Origin: a virus
Direction: 5' to 3' (one strand)
Virus record (IMG/VR): IMGVR_UViG_3300027782_000124
Location: 1-50,203 of that record
Length of the DNA stretch: 50,203 bases
The notes under the pieces are model-generated. The model searched no databases. It was not told the origin of the DNA and worked only from the letters and a program-made list of their open reading frames with translations. Shown piece after piece: positions 10,301-22,800 of this stretch. Both the position numbers and the translations under genes were made by a program. Numbering within the stretch: the first letter of the stretch is position 1; each line of letters opens with the position of its first letter.

Positions 10301-10847
10301 ATTAAATCCATTAAAAGGACTATCAGATCAAATTATATATCATCCAGTAAAATATAAAATTTTATTTGGCAATCAAGCAGACGAAGAGTTTCAAGCTACA
10401 TTTAAAATAGTTAAAAACGCTGCCACAAATGTAACTAATGCCGTAATTAAAACTAGAGTCATTAGATCTATTAATGAATTTTTTGCATTAAATAATTTTG
10501 ATTTTGGAGATACTTTTTATTTTACAGAATTGGCAGCATACATACACAACCAGCTGGCCCCAGATCTTCTTACGGTTGTAATAGTGCCAAATCAAACTGA
10601 ACAAGTGTTTGGTTCATTATTCCAAATTAGCAGTCCTGCAGATGAAATTTTTATCAGTGGCGCAACTGTTGATAATGTTATGATAATTGATGCTATAGGT
10701 GCTAATCAATTAGTAGCTAGTGGTACAGTAGTAACCAGCACCACAGGCACAACAACTAGCAATAGATCAAAATCAGCAGTATCTTCGACAACCACTTCAA
10801 AAAATGGATCAGGCTCCAATACAGGTAGCAGTGGAACGGGATACTAG
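7362..10847 (+). CDS. gp6: Baseplate wedge subunit, gp6 (baseplate J-like)
   Basis: This is the wedge protein that forms the inner ring of the baseplate and drives sheath contraction. Its 1161 residues compare with 660 in T4. The N-terminal 130 residues carry the gp6 signature: EDWRKIYTAFQQADFKSYDF, then NYPDDFNDFVESSEYVALID, IAQSLSFRIDLNARENFIET and RRDSILRLARLINYNAKRNK. A second conserved block around residues 415-460 (SIRTKAPQVYYSQNRMITAEDY) is the baseplate-J-type core. Residues 815-821 contain an acidic run of aspartates encoded by repeated gac. The last 40 residues are Ser/Thr/Gly low complexity. The extra length relative to T4 lies mostly between the core and the C-terminus, as in marine homologues. 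It follows gp25 and precedes the giant structural gene by 2 bases. Confidence 0.92.
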   Translation: MATTDRQNRLLVAEDWRKIYTAFQQADFKSYDFETLRRTMVAYLRENYPDDFNDFVESSEYVALIDLIAYIAQSLSFRIDLNARENFIETASRRDSILRLARLINYNAKRNKPATGLLKLVSVRTTQNVTDSSGTNLSNSTVVWNDSTNANYREQIINILNAANVDGQRFGKPLELDNIGGIKTEIYTVNTTNVDVPMFQFTKNVSGITRNFEIVPASISNSESIYELSPIQGGGMTYVYRTDGAGDSSPNTGFFFLFKQGSLTSNTFSINQPTTNYVKSISVNNINNDDVWLYELDDFGQIEKLWTRVPDLVGNNTIYNSLSADVRDIYNVVTRNNDAIDLVFGDGNFANIPSGAFKSYYRISDNAKYSIQPADMQNIQFSMQYQDTNGSLQTLTFTVSLQQSVYNAASTESDDSIRTKAPQVYYSQNRMITAEDYNIVPLSASQEIIKVKAVNRSASGISRAKEIIDPTGAYSNVSTFADDGILYREESLPQFTFTFTNRNEILDVINRLIESKLNEAYSRQFYYIKYGTKNLSTLAASWISTTTGTNTNTGYFEAGGPLVVGDFATSNLKYAEPGALIKFTSPDTRKFLNGKLVTAGTDLGEDRKWCKISAVVGDGANSGEGNLESGVGPITLNDIVPQGAVLNAIFPKFVTIFDSALKTDLQDRIETYEEFGLRYDEENAEWKIISAANLDTDTIFSLDNAGDNTSSNQDASWWFKFTNDGNTYTVNYREMDYIFESKGDNKFHYDKTERIYDYISGKSVKDTVKILKSNTAPSTGSPIGYPINWQVVDTVEEADGYQDNRKIKVGFYDDDDDGVVDNPDIFDIVVDPNTNISTKFIFFEKYTSYDNIERYRPYASSNFIVNENESAIILPGTYENGQLFYFYADDENVIKKYNTESGLLETTTDYYARRGRGSIEFQYKHNAGQETRIDPSQTNIMDVYMLERSYDQLFRTWLSQGGDQPTPSTSDQLRISYSGVLNPLKGLSDQIIYHPVKYKILFGNQADEEFQATFKIVKNAATNVTNAVIKTRVIRSINEFFALNNFDFGDTFYFTELAAYIHNQLAPDLLTVVIVPNQTEQVFGSLFQISSPADEIFISGATVDNVMIIDAIGANQLVASGTVVTSTTGTTTSNRSKSAVSSTTTSKNGSGSNTGSSGTGY

Positions 10848-10849
10848 TC

Positions 10850-13800
10850 ATGGCAGATTCTCCGATCAACACAAAAACAAATTATGAAGAAATCACTGAT
10901 GAAAATGGAGTGATATTAAGAAGATCGATAGCACATCTTCCTGCATTCTATAGAACCGATACAAATCATAGATTTTTATCTAGCACATTAGATCAATTAA
11001 TACAACCTGGTAGTTTAACAAGATTGGACGGATACATTGGAAGAACGTATGCATACACAAGAAATAACACAGACAAATATATAATTTCTTCGAGTGAGGA
11101 TAGAAATAATTATCAATTAGAACCCACTGTTACCTATACCGATAAGGATACTTCATCAATTAATCCAGAAGATCAGGTTAAATTTACAGCTACCTATGAT
11201 GATTACATCAATCAGATTAAATTTTTTGGAGGTAATGTTGAAAACCATGACAGATTAAACAGAGAAGAATTATATAGTTGGAATCCGGCAATAGATTTTG
11301 ACAAATTAATCAATTATAGAGAATATTATTGGTTGCCAGAGGGACCAAATTCAATATTAGTAACTAATAATGGTCCCAATTCAGTAACTGAAATAAAAGT
11401 AGATCATGTAGGACAAACAGCATATATTTTTAGCACACACGAAGAAAACAATAATCCCACAATGACTTTATATAGAGGTAATACTTATAAATTTATTTTA
11501 GACGCACCAGGTCATCCTTTCTACATCATGACGGAACCTTTTAAAACAGGATTGGCCGAAGACGATACTACTTCCGTAATTTATACTTCTGGAATCACCG
11601 GCAACGGAACAGAAAAAGGAACGTTAATCTTTACGGTGCCATCAGATGCTCCAAAAATATTGTATTATCAATGCGGAAACCACCAAGCAATGCATGGTAT
11701 ATTAACAATCAAAACTATTTCTACAACTACCAACATAGATGTCCTACATGAAATTGTTGGAACAAAAAATTATACCTTATCCACAGGAACCAAACTAAGC
11801 AACGGAATGAAATTAAAATTTGTAAAAAATGTAGTAGATTCTGCTTACAGCGAAAAAGAATTTTATGTGGAAGGAGTAGGAGATTCAATCACTTTAACAG
11901 ATACAGCAACATTAATAACTCCAGAATCTTATGCAACAGAGACTACAGAGTTATACGATACAATTGTTTATGACACACGTCCCTATGCTATCAGCTTCTA
12001 TAGACCAGAGACACCAGACTACATCACAATAAAGAGAGATAGTCTAGACGGAAATGCATGGAGTCGATACAACCGATGGTTTCACAGATCGGTAATAGAA
12101 GCCACAGCAGAAGCCATTGGAGGATATACTCCAAATTTACTAGAATCGGACCGAGCAAAAAGACCCATAATAGAATTTGATTCTGGATTAGGATTATATG
12201 ATCACGGAACAACAGTAAAAAAATCAGTGGCATTAGTGGATACTGTTACCACAGATGCTTTTTCAGACATAGTGAAAAAAACAGGATATATCATTGATGG
12301 TATCCCTGTAGCCAATGGTATGAGAATATTATTAACAAATGATAGAGATCCTTTGGTTAATAACAAAATATACAAAGTAAGTTTTGTAACTATAGTAGGA
12401 GAATCCGTTACAACATTACAATTAACGCCAGACAATGAAGTAACACCGCTAGATGGAGAAACAGTATTTGTTGAACTTGGAGTGGAAAATCAAGGAAAAA
12501 CTTTTTATTACAGTGCTGTCGAAGGAACATGGATAACAGGGCAATTAAAAACTAAACTAAACCAACAACCACTGTTCAATCTATATGATGACAATCTTGT
12601 GCCATTACATGAACCGGCAACTTATCCTAATTCTACATTTCATGGATCAACTGTTTTTTCTTATAAAATTTCTGATTCTGCACCAACCGACACAGTGCTA
12701 GGATTGAAGGTAAAATATAGCACAATTAACAATGTTGGTAACATGTTATTCTCAACAGACATATCATCTGGATCTTTTAGTTATAAAAGTGGAGAACAAT
12801 TTATTTCTAAAAATTTTGCTACAGCACAAGTAGCATATAATAAAAAAAATGGAACAAAAGAATTTAAAACATCATGGATAAAAAGAAAAGAGCAAAGTAA
12901 ACAACGAGTTATTAAAACCTTTCTTGTTACTGCCGACGAATTAAGAAGATTTCCCATAGATGTTTATGCCAATAGTGCGAGTTTAAACGATTTAGAAATT
13001 ACTGTAGATGTTAATCATCATACACAAAACTTAGATATAGATTATGAATTAGTTAATGGAGCTACAAACAAATATGTGAAATTCACTTATGATCTTGCAG
13101 TCGACGATTTAGTAAAAATACAATGTTACAGTTCAGTTAATAAAATTAAAGGAAAAGGTTTATATCAAATACCAGAAAATCTTTCAATAAATCCATTCAA
13201 TGAACAGATTTCAGAATTTACTTTTGGACAGGTATTAAATCATGTCCACGATATTAATGAAAAAAATACAGATCTAGTCGGAGATACTCCAGGAAATAGT
13301 AATTTAAGAGATCTTCCTGATGTTAGATTACAGGGAGGCACAATACTACAACACTCTGCTCCTTTGGCACAAGGAATATTTTGTTTAATAGATCAAAATA
13401 GCAATGCTATCAGCGCCATTGAATATTGCAATTTAGAATATCAAAAATTTAAAGAAAATTTTTTAACATATTCAACAAACTCATCATATGAAGGAACAAT
13501 TGCTGATAAGGTAGATTCCGTAATTAAAAACATAGCCAGTGATAGAGATAATAGTTTTCCATTTTTTTATGAAGATATGATAGGATATGGCGAAAAAGCC
13601 ACTGTTAGAAATTACACAGTTCAAGATAGTTCAGAAACGCAATACGCTATTGATTCTCAATTTAATACTACAAAAACTAGTAATAGAGCAGTTTACGTTT
13701 ATCTAAATGATACACAATTAATACAGGGGTATGATTATACGTTTAGTGATATCGACGATAGCGTGAACATTATAACTGACTTGTCCGAGGGTGATGAAAT

Positions 13801-16800
13801 AATAATCAAAGACTATGATAATACCGCGGGTAGTTTTGTTCCTCCCACACCTACTAAATTGGGAATATACCCTAAATTTAAACCAGAAAAAATTATTGAT
13901 AATACCTATCTAACTCCCACAGAAATAATTGTGGGACACGATGGAAGTAAAACTGTAGCTTATGGAGATTATAGAGATGATTTTTTATTAGAATTAGAAA
14001 AAAGAATTTATAACAATTGCAAAACTTCTTATGATCCAACATTATTAAGTGAAAACGAAGTTAAACCATCGGCATTTATTAATGGAGAATACACGTTAGC
14101 AGAAATTAACAATATTTTAAGTTATGATTTTTATTCATGGGCAGGCAGAAACGGAATAGATTATCAAAATAATAACAATTATGATGAATCAGATGCATTT
14201 ACTTTTAATTACAGTAGCAATAAAGATGTATTAAATGAAGAATATCTACCAGGACACTGGAGAGGCATATACAATTATTTCTATGACACAGATCGACCTC
14301 ACACTCATCCATGGGAAATGTTAGGCTATAGTGAAAAACCCACTTGGTGGGAAGATACCTATGGACCAGGACCGTATAGCTCGGGTAACGAGTTGTTATG
14401 GAACGATCTTGCAGCAGGTTTTGATCACGGAACAAACGAAACCATTGAAAGATATATAAGATCTGATCTTTTAAATTATTTGCCCGTAGATGAAAATGGA
14501 AATCTTTTATCACCAATAGAAATAGGATTAATTGATCAATATAATCAACAAGGCACTAATAAAACTTGGAAGTTTGGAGATCATTCACCTGCTGAAACAG
14601 CATGGAGAAGAAGTTCTCAATATCCCTTTTCTGTAATAAAATTATTAGCATTAACGAGACCAGCAAAGTTTTTTGGATTATTTTTAGATAATAGTAGATT
14701 ATCTAATAATCTAGCTGGAAATGTTATAGATAAAGACACAGGAGTAGCTCAATCATTAAAAGAAGCAAAATATCATTTAGAAATAGTTACTGATTCTGCA
14801 ACAGGAGCAGAGACACGTTATACAACAGCAGGGTTTCAACCATTTATAGTTAATCATCTTATAAAAAATAATTTAGATCCTGCAGTATTTTTCTATGACA
14901 AAATGAAAAATCTTAACGTACAATTAGCATACAAACTAGGAGGATTCACCGATAAACAAAATTTAAAAGTTTTAACAGATAGCGTAAGTCCAGGATCAAC
15001 AGCAGGATCTCAATTTATACCTGATGAAAATTATAAAATTTTATTTAGATCTAGTAATCCTATTAAAACATTTGAATATTCCGGAGTATTAATAGAACTT
15101 AATAGTAGTACAAAGAACGATGGAAGTACATTAGAAGGAGGATACAAAGTAATTGGTTACAACACAATCAAACCATATTTTAAAATATTCGAGCCGTTCA
15201 AAAACAGTAGCAATTATGCAATTGAAGCGGGCAATGCGAGAGCTATAGTTTATAAAGATTGGAAAAAAATAGAAAAAATAATTACCTATGGTACTGTATT
15301 CAAAGACATACAATCGGTTATAGATTTTTTAATTGGATATGGAAAATATTTAGAATCTCAAGGATTTGTTTTTGACAGATTTAGTAATGAATTACAAGAA
15401 ACAACAAATTGGGAAATGTCGGCAAAAGAATTCCTATACTGGACCAGACAAGGCTGGGCACCGGGTTCTGCAATTACACTGAGTCCAGCAGCAGAAGGAT
15501 TTAGTTTAAAAACAGTAGACAGTGTTGTAGGAAGATTACAAAATTTACAAGGCGAATATACGGTGTTGGATTCTAGTGGAAAAACGATCGATAGCCAATT
15601 GATCAGTACCAAGAGAGTAGGAACAATATTTGAAATGGTTAGTAAAAATCTCGAGATTGGAATTTATAATGTTACTATGAACGCCATACAAAAAGAACAC
15701 ATTCTTTTGTTTGATAATATAACTGTGTTCTCTGATATCATATTTCAATTAGCTACAGGATTTAGACAACAAAGACTTAAATTAATTGGTTGGAAAACCG
15801 GAGACTGGAATGGAGATTATTATTCTCCTGGATTTATATTTGACGAAGCAAAAATTAACATATGGACAGCAAATACAGATTATCAAATTGGTAATACTGT
15901 AGAATATAATGCCAAATTCTACGTAGCAAAAGTTAATCATAATTCGGGAAATACATTTAATGCTGAATATTGGCAAAATAAAAATAATAAACCAGCAGCA
16001 CAGTTAATACCTAATTTTGATTATAAAATTTCACAATTTAATGATTTTTATAATTTAGAGAGTAATAACTTTGACGAAGGACAACAAAAGTTAGCTCAAC
16101 ATTTAATAGGATATCAATCAAGAGATTATTTAGAAAACTTATTTGTAAACGATGTTTCCCAGTATAAATTTTATCAAGGTTTTATTAGAGAGAAAGGCAC
16201 ACAAAATGCAATAGACAAATTGCTGAAAGCCAAATTTTTAGATGAAAATATTAATTTAAGCATTTATCCAGACTGGATGATAAAAACAGGAGAGTTTGGT
16301 AATGTTGAAGGAAGAAATGCTGTGCAAATTAGAATGTCTAATGATACTTTTACAAACAACGTACAGAGTATAGAATTAATAGATAATCCCGTTGATGAAA
16401 TAAGCTGGACGAAATCTGTTACTGTATTAAAAGAAGAGTTATATCAACGCCCGTTGGAATACACTGCAGCAGAAACTTTTTTAAAATATGATTACACAGA
16501 GGAAGGCGTTGACAGAGACACAGTTCAAAAATTTAAAACAGCAGGATATCCTAGATTGTCGGATGTGCAACACACAGCATTTAATGAAGAAGAACTGTTA
16601 AATCTTGATATAAATCAAGTAGAAAAAGACGAGCTTGTGTGGATAGCAAAAAAGACCAATCACGAGTGGGACGTGAGAAGATTAACGTTTACAGGATTAA
16701 AAATTATTTCAATATCAGCTATAAACAATGTTGGAAGGATATTAATTAATTTATCTAGAGTGCATTCTTTATCAACAGGAGATTATATTGCAATATCAAA

Positions 16801-19800
16801 CAGTCAATTTAGTAATTTAAATGGTGTTTATAAAATATTTTCAACGCCTTCGAATACAAGTTTTATTATTTCTTTTACTCAAATCAATACAATAACACGT
16901 AGCGGAATATCTGTGGACGGCTCAACACAAGATAGCTATGGTAACGTTTATAATTTTATCAGTGTAAGATTAGATTCCATGGATAATGTCAATGATTTAA
17001 TTTCTTATAATGATTATAGAGAAAAAGACGAACCAAACAAAATACCAGGAGATAAAGTATTTGCAGATAATTTAGGAAATAAATGGAAAATTTATGAAAA
17101 GACTAATCCTTATGAAAACACATTATTGCCATCGCCAGATTCTGATAATAATCAAGAATTTGGTTACAAAATTGTGAGTCGAAATGATGGAAAATTTTTA
17201 GCAATTTCGGCTCCAGGCATGGAACAAGGTACTATACATTTTTTCTATAGAGCAGAAAATTCTCCAGTAGTACCATTTAACATAGTGAGCAGTGCAACCA
17301 TGACCGATAACAACGATAATACTTCTAGACTAGGTGAAAGTTTGGCCATCAGCACAGACGAAAATCTTATTGTTGCCGGAGCACCGTATGCTAATACTAT
17401 ATCACCCGATGGCAGCACCAGACACGAGAATGCGGGATTAATTAAAACCTATATCTGGAATAATGCTACCAAAAATTATGACTCATTAAACTCAATTATA
17501 CCGCCATCAGATGACAGCTCTTTATTAATGAATTTAAATTTTGGATGGTCTGTTGCTGCGTCAGAACCAACATTAAACAGTACTAAAAATACTGCACCAA
17601 AATATCTCTTTGTTGGTGCTCCGGGATATAACAATAACAGTGGCATAGTCTATGTATATGCATGGGCAATAGGAGAAGATGGTAGTACATATGGAGGATG
17701 GACGCAGGATTCTTCAATACAAAGCAACGATTCAGGAACAGGTAAAAGATTTGGTCACAGGATTGCAGCAAATGACAACGGAGATATATTAGCAATCAGT
17801 TCAATAAGTACAGGAACAGCAGGAAAAGTAGAAATATTTACTAGTAATCATCAATATAATGATGGCAGCACCACATTAACATTTGTACATAGACAAACAT
17901 TATATGGCACCAGCGTTGATGGCAGCTCACTTAACACTAATTTTGGAGAAAGTATTGCAATGAGCAAAGACGGAGAGACATTAATCATTTCTTCTCCTGG
18001 AGCAGATAATGTTGAACAAGACGATGCAGGAGCAGTATATTATTACAAATGGAACGCAGATGCATCTACAAACACTTATACTTTACAACAAACAATACTA
18101 GCACCCGAATCAGACACTAATATGAGATTTGGATCATCTATCAGCATCAATCAAGAGGCAAATAGGTTAGTAATAGGAGCAGAAAAATTTTCTAATAAAA
18201 GAATTATAAGATTTGATAATGGAGCAACCACATTCGATTTACAGGATACTCATATAGTAGACCTTAACATAGGATCAGGCGGAGTTTTTACTGCTACAAA
18301 ATATAATACAAAATTTGTTATTGATCAAAAATTAGTGACCAGCAGAGTTAGCACCAACGATAATTTTGGAAAAGGTGTTTGTGTGATAGACACAACTGTG
18401 TTAGTAGGAGCTCCCGGAGATTCCATCCTACAAAACGACGGATCAACGGTTGGAATAGATAACGGAACAGTAACAGTATTTGATCTTAAAATTCCAAACA
18501 AATATGCTTGGCAAGAACAGGTAACTGAAGAGGAGTTAATTGATAAAGACAACATAGAATCAGCATTTATATTTGATACTGCTAAAAATCAAATAACCGA
18601 TTACTTAGATTATTATGATCCAGTCAAAGGTAGAATTTTAGGAATAGCAGATAGAGAAATCAATTATAAAACAGAATGGGATCCAGCAGTATACAACATA
18701 GGAATCTCAGGAAAAACGATCAGCGCAAACACAGCATGGGGAGAAGAACATGTAGGAGAAGTTTGGTGGAACATGAGTCAAGTAAGATGGTTGTGGTATG
18801 AACAAAACGGACAAGAATATAAAACTAAAAATTGGGGTAAGTTATTCCCAGGATCAACAGTAGAAATTTATGAATGGATAGAATCTACATACTTGCCATC
18901 AGAGTGGCAGTTGAGAGCCGATACAGTTGACGGATTATCTAAGAGAATATCTGGAACACCTCTGCACCCAAATAACACTGTTCTCACAGTTAAACAAAAA
19001 TACGATTCTAGAGCTAACGGATTCGTAAATTATTATTATTATTGGATTAAAAATTCTGTTTTCTTGCCACCAGAAAATAAAACTGTTACAATAAGAAAGA
19101 ACACCACAGCATATATTGCAAATATTATAACAAACCCTCTAGCTAGCGGCATAAAGTATTTTACTATATCGGAAAAAAATTCAATTATAACATTTAATGT
19201 TAAGGATAGTTTGGTTAATGGAAATACGGTTTTAAATGTTACATATAGAAAAAACAAAAATGAATCAGATATACATGCTGTATGGAAAATTTTTAAAGAA
19301 GGAGACAAAGACGATCGTCCTAATGAAAGAACAGAGAAAAAGTGGTGGGATAGTTTAATTGGAAAAGACGATTTAGGAAACGAAGTACCAGACATAACAT
19401 TGCCATTGAATCAAAGATATGGTAATAATATTAGACCAAGACAGAGCTGGTACGTGGATAGATTTGCTGCTCTAAAACAGATAATAGATTATAGCAATAT
19501 TATATTGAAAAAAAATCAATTGGCCAATAATATCAATTATATAAATTTAAATTCAGCAGACCCAGAACCCACACAATCATCTGGAGAATGGGATATTATC
19601 GTGGACACGTATTCAGATCTAACTTATGTCAATACTAGAGATATTAGTGGAACACTTAATGCACTTGTAAGAGCAGACGAAGAGAATAGTAATGGTTATT
19701 GGGCAATATATAACTGGTCAGGCACAGAATGGAATAGGTTTAAAGTACAAACTTACAAAACAAACAATTATTATAGCTTAATTGATTGGTATGTTGACGG

Positions 19801-22800
19801 AGTAGACTCAAATGTATTAATTGATAAGCAGTTAACTTATCAATATGAGCTAGATACCTTAACGGACATAGAATTAGAAAAATATGTTAAAGTTTTAACG
19901 GCCGACACAGGAGGTTGGAAAATATTTCAAAAAACCTCAGATGGATTTAAAAATGTAGCTACACAAAATGGTACTATACAATTATCCACAGCAATCTATA
20001 ATTATGAAATTAATAATTCTGGATTTGAGGGAGGCAATACTTTTGACAATGGTTTCTTTGATCAGCAACCTTCTATAGAGACTAAAAAAATATTAACAGC
20101 ATTGAGAGATGATATTTTTGTAGGAGATTTAAAAATAGAATACAACAACATATTCTTTATTGGATTGAGAAGAGTTCTTGAAGAACAGCTATATGTTGAT
20201 TGGTTATTTAAAACATCATTTATAAATGTAACCAACAGTTTAAGACCTTTAGATCAACGAAAAACATACAAAGTTGGCACAGATGATTATGTAGAAAGTT
20301 ATATTAATGAGGTTAAACCTTTCCATACTAAAATAAGAGAATACAAATTAGGTTACACAGGACTAGATAACGAGGACGGGATTTATACAGACTTTGATTT
20401 GCCAGCATTTTATGATGGAACAAAAATTAGAAATGTGAACACAACAACAGACATAGCTGTAATGTCCACATATCCATATCGTTTCTGGAAAGACAACTAC
20501 AAAAAATATGTGTCTAGCATCACTGTTACCAATGGAGGTAGTGGTTATATAACAGAACCCACGGTTAAATTGGTTGGGGGAACAACAACAACAGTAGGAC
20601 CTTTTGCAGCATTGGGTAGAAGTAATAGAGGAACAACATCTGGACAATCAGGATATTTTTATCCATTATACACTGCAGCTGCCGATGCTGAATTAGCAGA
20701 CAGTCAAGCCGGAGGATCTGGCATTAGTGAATTATTCACATTTGATGAGTATGAAGATGTAGAATTTTATATGCCATTAACAGGACAAAACACATCAATA
20801 TCTGATAGACCCGCAGATTACACTATCTATACATTGTCAGACACTACACAAGCCACGGCTAAAGCTATTATTAAAAATGGATCTGTGAGTAAAATTATAG
20901 TCTTAACATCTGGATCTAATTACACAGCAACACCCAGAGTCGTACTAATCGGAGGAGGCACCAATAGAATCACACCAACGGATACTGCCAGAGCCTATGC
21001 TAATTTGCAAAATGACCTGGTTAGAGATATATCAACAACAATTAAATTTGATAGAGTTAAAAGTACTGCAACCGTGTTAGAATGGACAGCCAATACAACA
21101 TATGCTTATAATGATTTAATTAGACACGATACCCAATTCTATAAAGTTTTGGTAGGATTTACCAGCACAGAAAATTTTGATGATGGATTAGATAATCTAC
21201 AAAAACTAAGAGGAGATGAACCATATATCACAGCAGCAGAACGAACATTAGGATTATATGCTCCCGAAGCAGGGATGCCAGGCAACGAACTCTCTCAACT
21301 AATGACCGGGGTAGATTATGGTGGAGTAATGGTGACGGGACTAGCATTCAATAGTAGCCAAGGATGGGATCGATCATTATGGTATGAATCTCCGTGGGAT
21401 AATTATGGTCTAAGCAGAGTCAAAACATTTTATGGAGACGGAAGCAGTGTTAATTTTACTTTTTCAACAGCTCCTTTAGCAACAGATGTTTATACAGTTT
21501 ATGTAAATGGTATAAGACAAATATCTTTAGTTTTTAGAGGAGATGGATCTACCAAAACATTCACAGTTGTACCAGAGGATAGTTCGGTAGTGGGTAATGG
21601 TGATAAGATAGAATTTATACCATTTGATGATGACGGGGTGCTGACTCCCACAGATGATCGTACACTCGATACATTAATTAGTGGAGGTCTTTTTGGATCA
21701 GCAGTGGGGATATCGCCAAATGATATCATACTAGAAGGAGATGGGTTCGTAACACCAGAAACCAGCTACGCTCCAGAAGAGAATGTGCCAGGATCCATGT
21801 TTGACACCGTGGATATCAAAGTTTACACCTCTCCAGAATCCGGAGTGCCATTTATTATAAACAAAAATTATATTGGAGATGGTAATACAAGAGTTTTCAG
21901 TATTGGTCAAACACCAGGTACACAAGCATCTGTTATAGTCACGCAAGATGGAGTTACATTACAATCGGAAGATGTAGGAGACAGTTCAAATGCTACACAC
22001 ATTGTAGATATAAAAAATCAAACAATAACATTTTTTGCACATGTTGTGCCACCAGTAGGAAGCAAAATATCTATTAAAAGTTTTTCAATATCAGGCAGCA
22101 ACTACATGGTCCTGGACACATTCACAGGGGATGGATCTACAGCATCATTCACAACATCAGCAAGAGAATCATTCCAGTTAGACAGTGCAGCAAGTCAGTT
22201 ATATGTCACGGTAGATGGCGTGCCAGCAACTTATGGGTTTAATTCAAATTCATATCCTAATTCATATGTGTTTGCCTACAATTATAATGTTAATGGCAAA
22301 TTAATTACTGTTAATTTTTTAAGTCCCGATGGTTCGTCATATCAATCAGTGCCTAATGGAAAATCCATTCAGATAGCAGCATTCAATCAAGCCAGTGTCA
22401 GTGGTAGAGCCTACGCAGAAATTAGATCCCAACAGATCAGTTATGATGGCAGCACCAACAGATACACCCTAACATATCCTCCAGGAGCGATAGGCCCATT
22501 CTCTGGATTAACTCTATTAGAATTAAATGGCAAAATATTAAGAGGACCGGACAACACTTACTATGCTGGCGATGGCAGCACCACAAGTTATAATTTAGGC
22601 ACAGACCCTGCCAACACCGTAACCACAGCCGACCAAGTCGAAGTGTATGTGAATGGTTCTAAAAAATATCTGTTCACAGATTACACAGTGAACACCGGCA
22701 CACAAAAAGTAGAGTTTGCGTCAGCACCAAGTGCTTTAGATGTCATTGCCGTATCGGTGTTATTGGATAATCACTATTATAACGAAGGATTGGATGTGAT

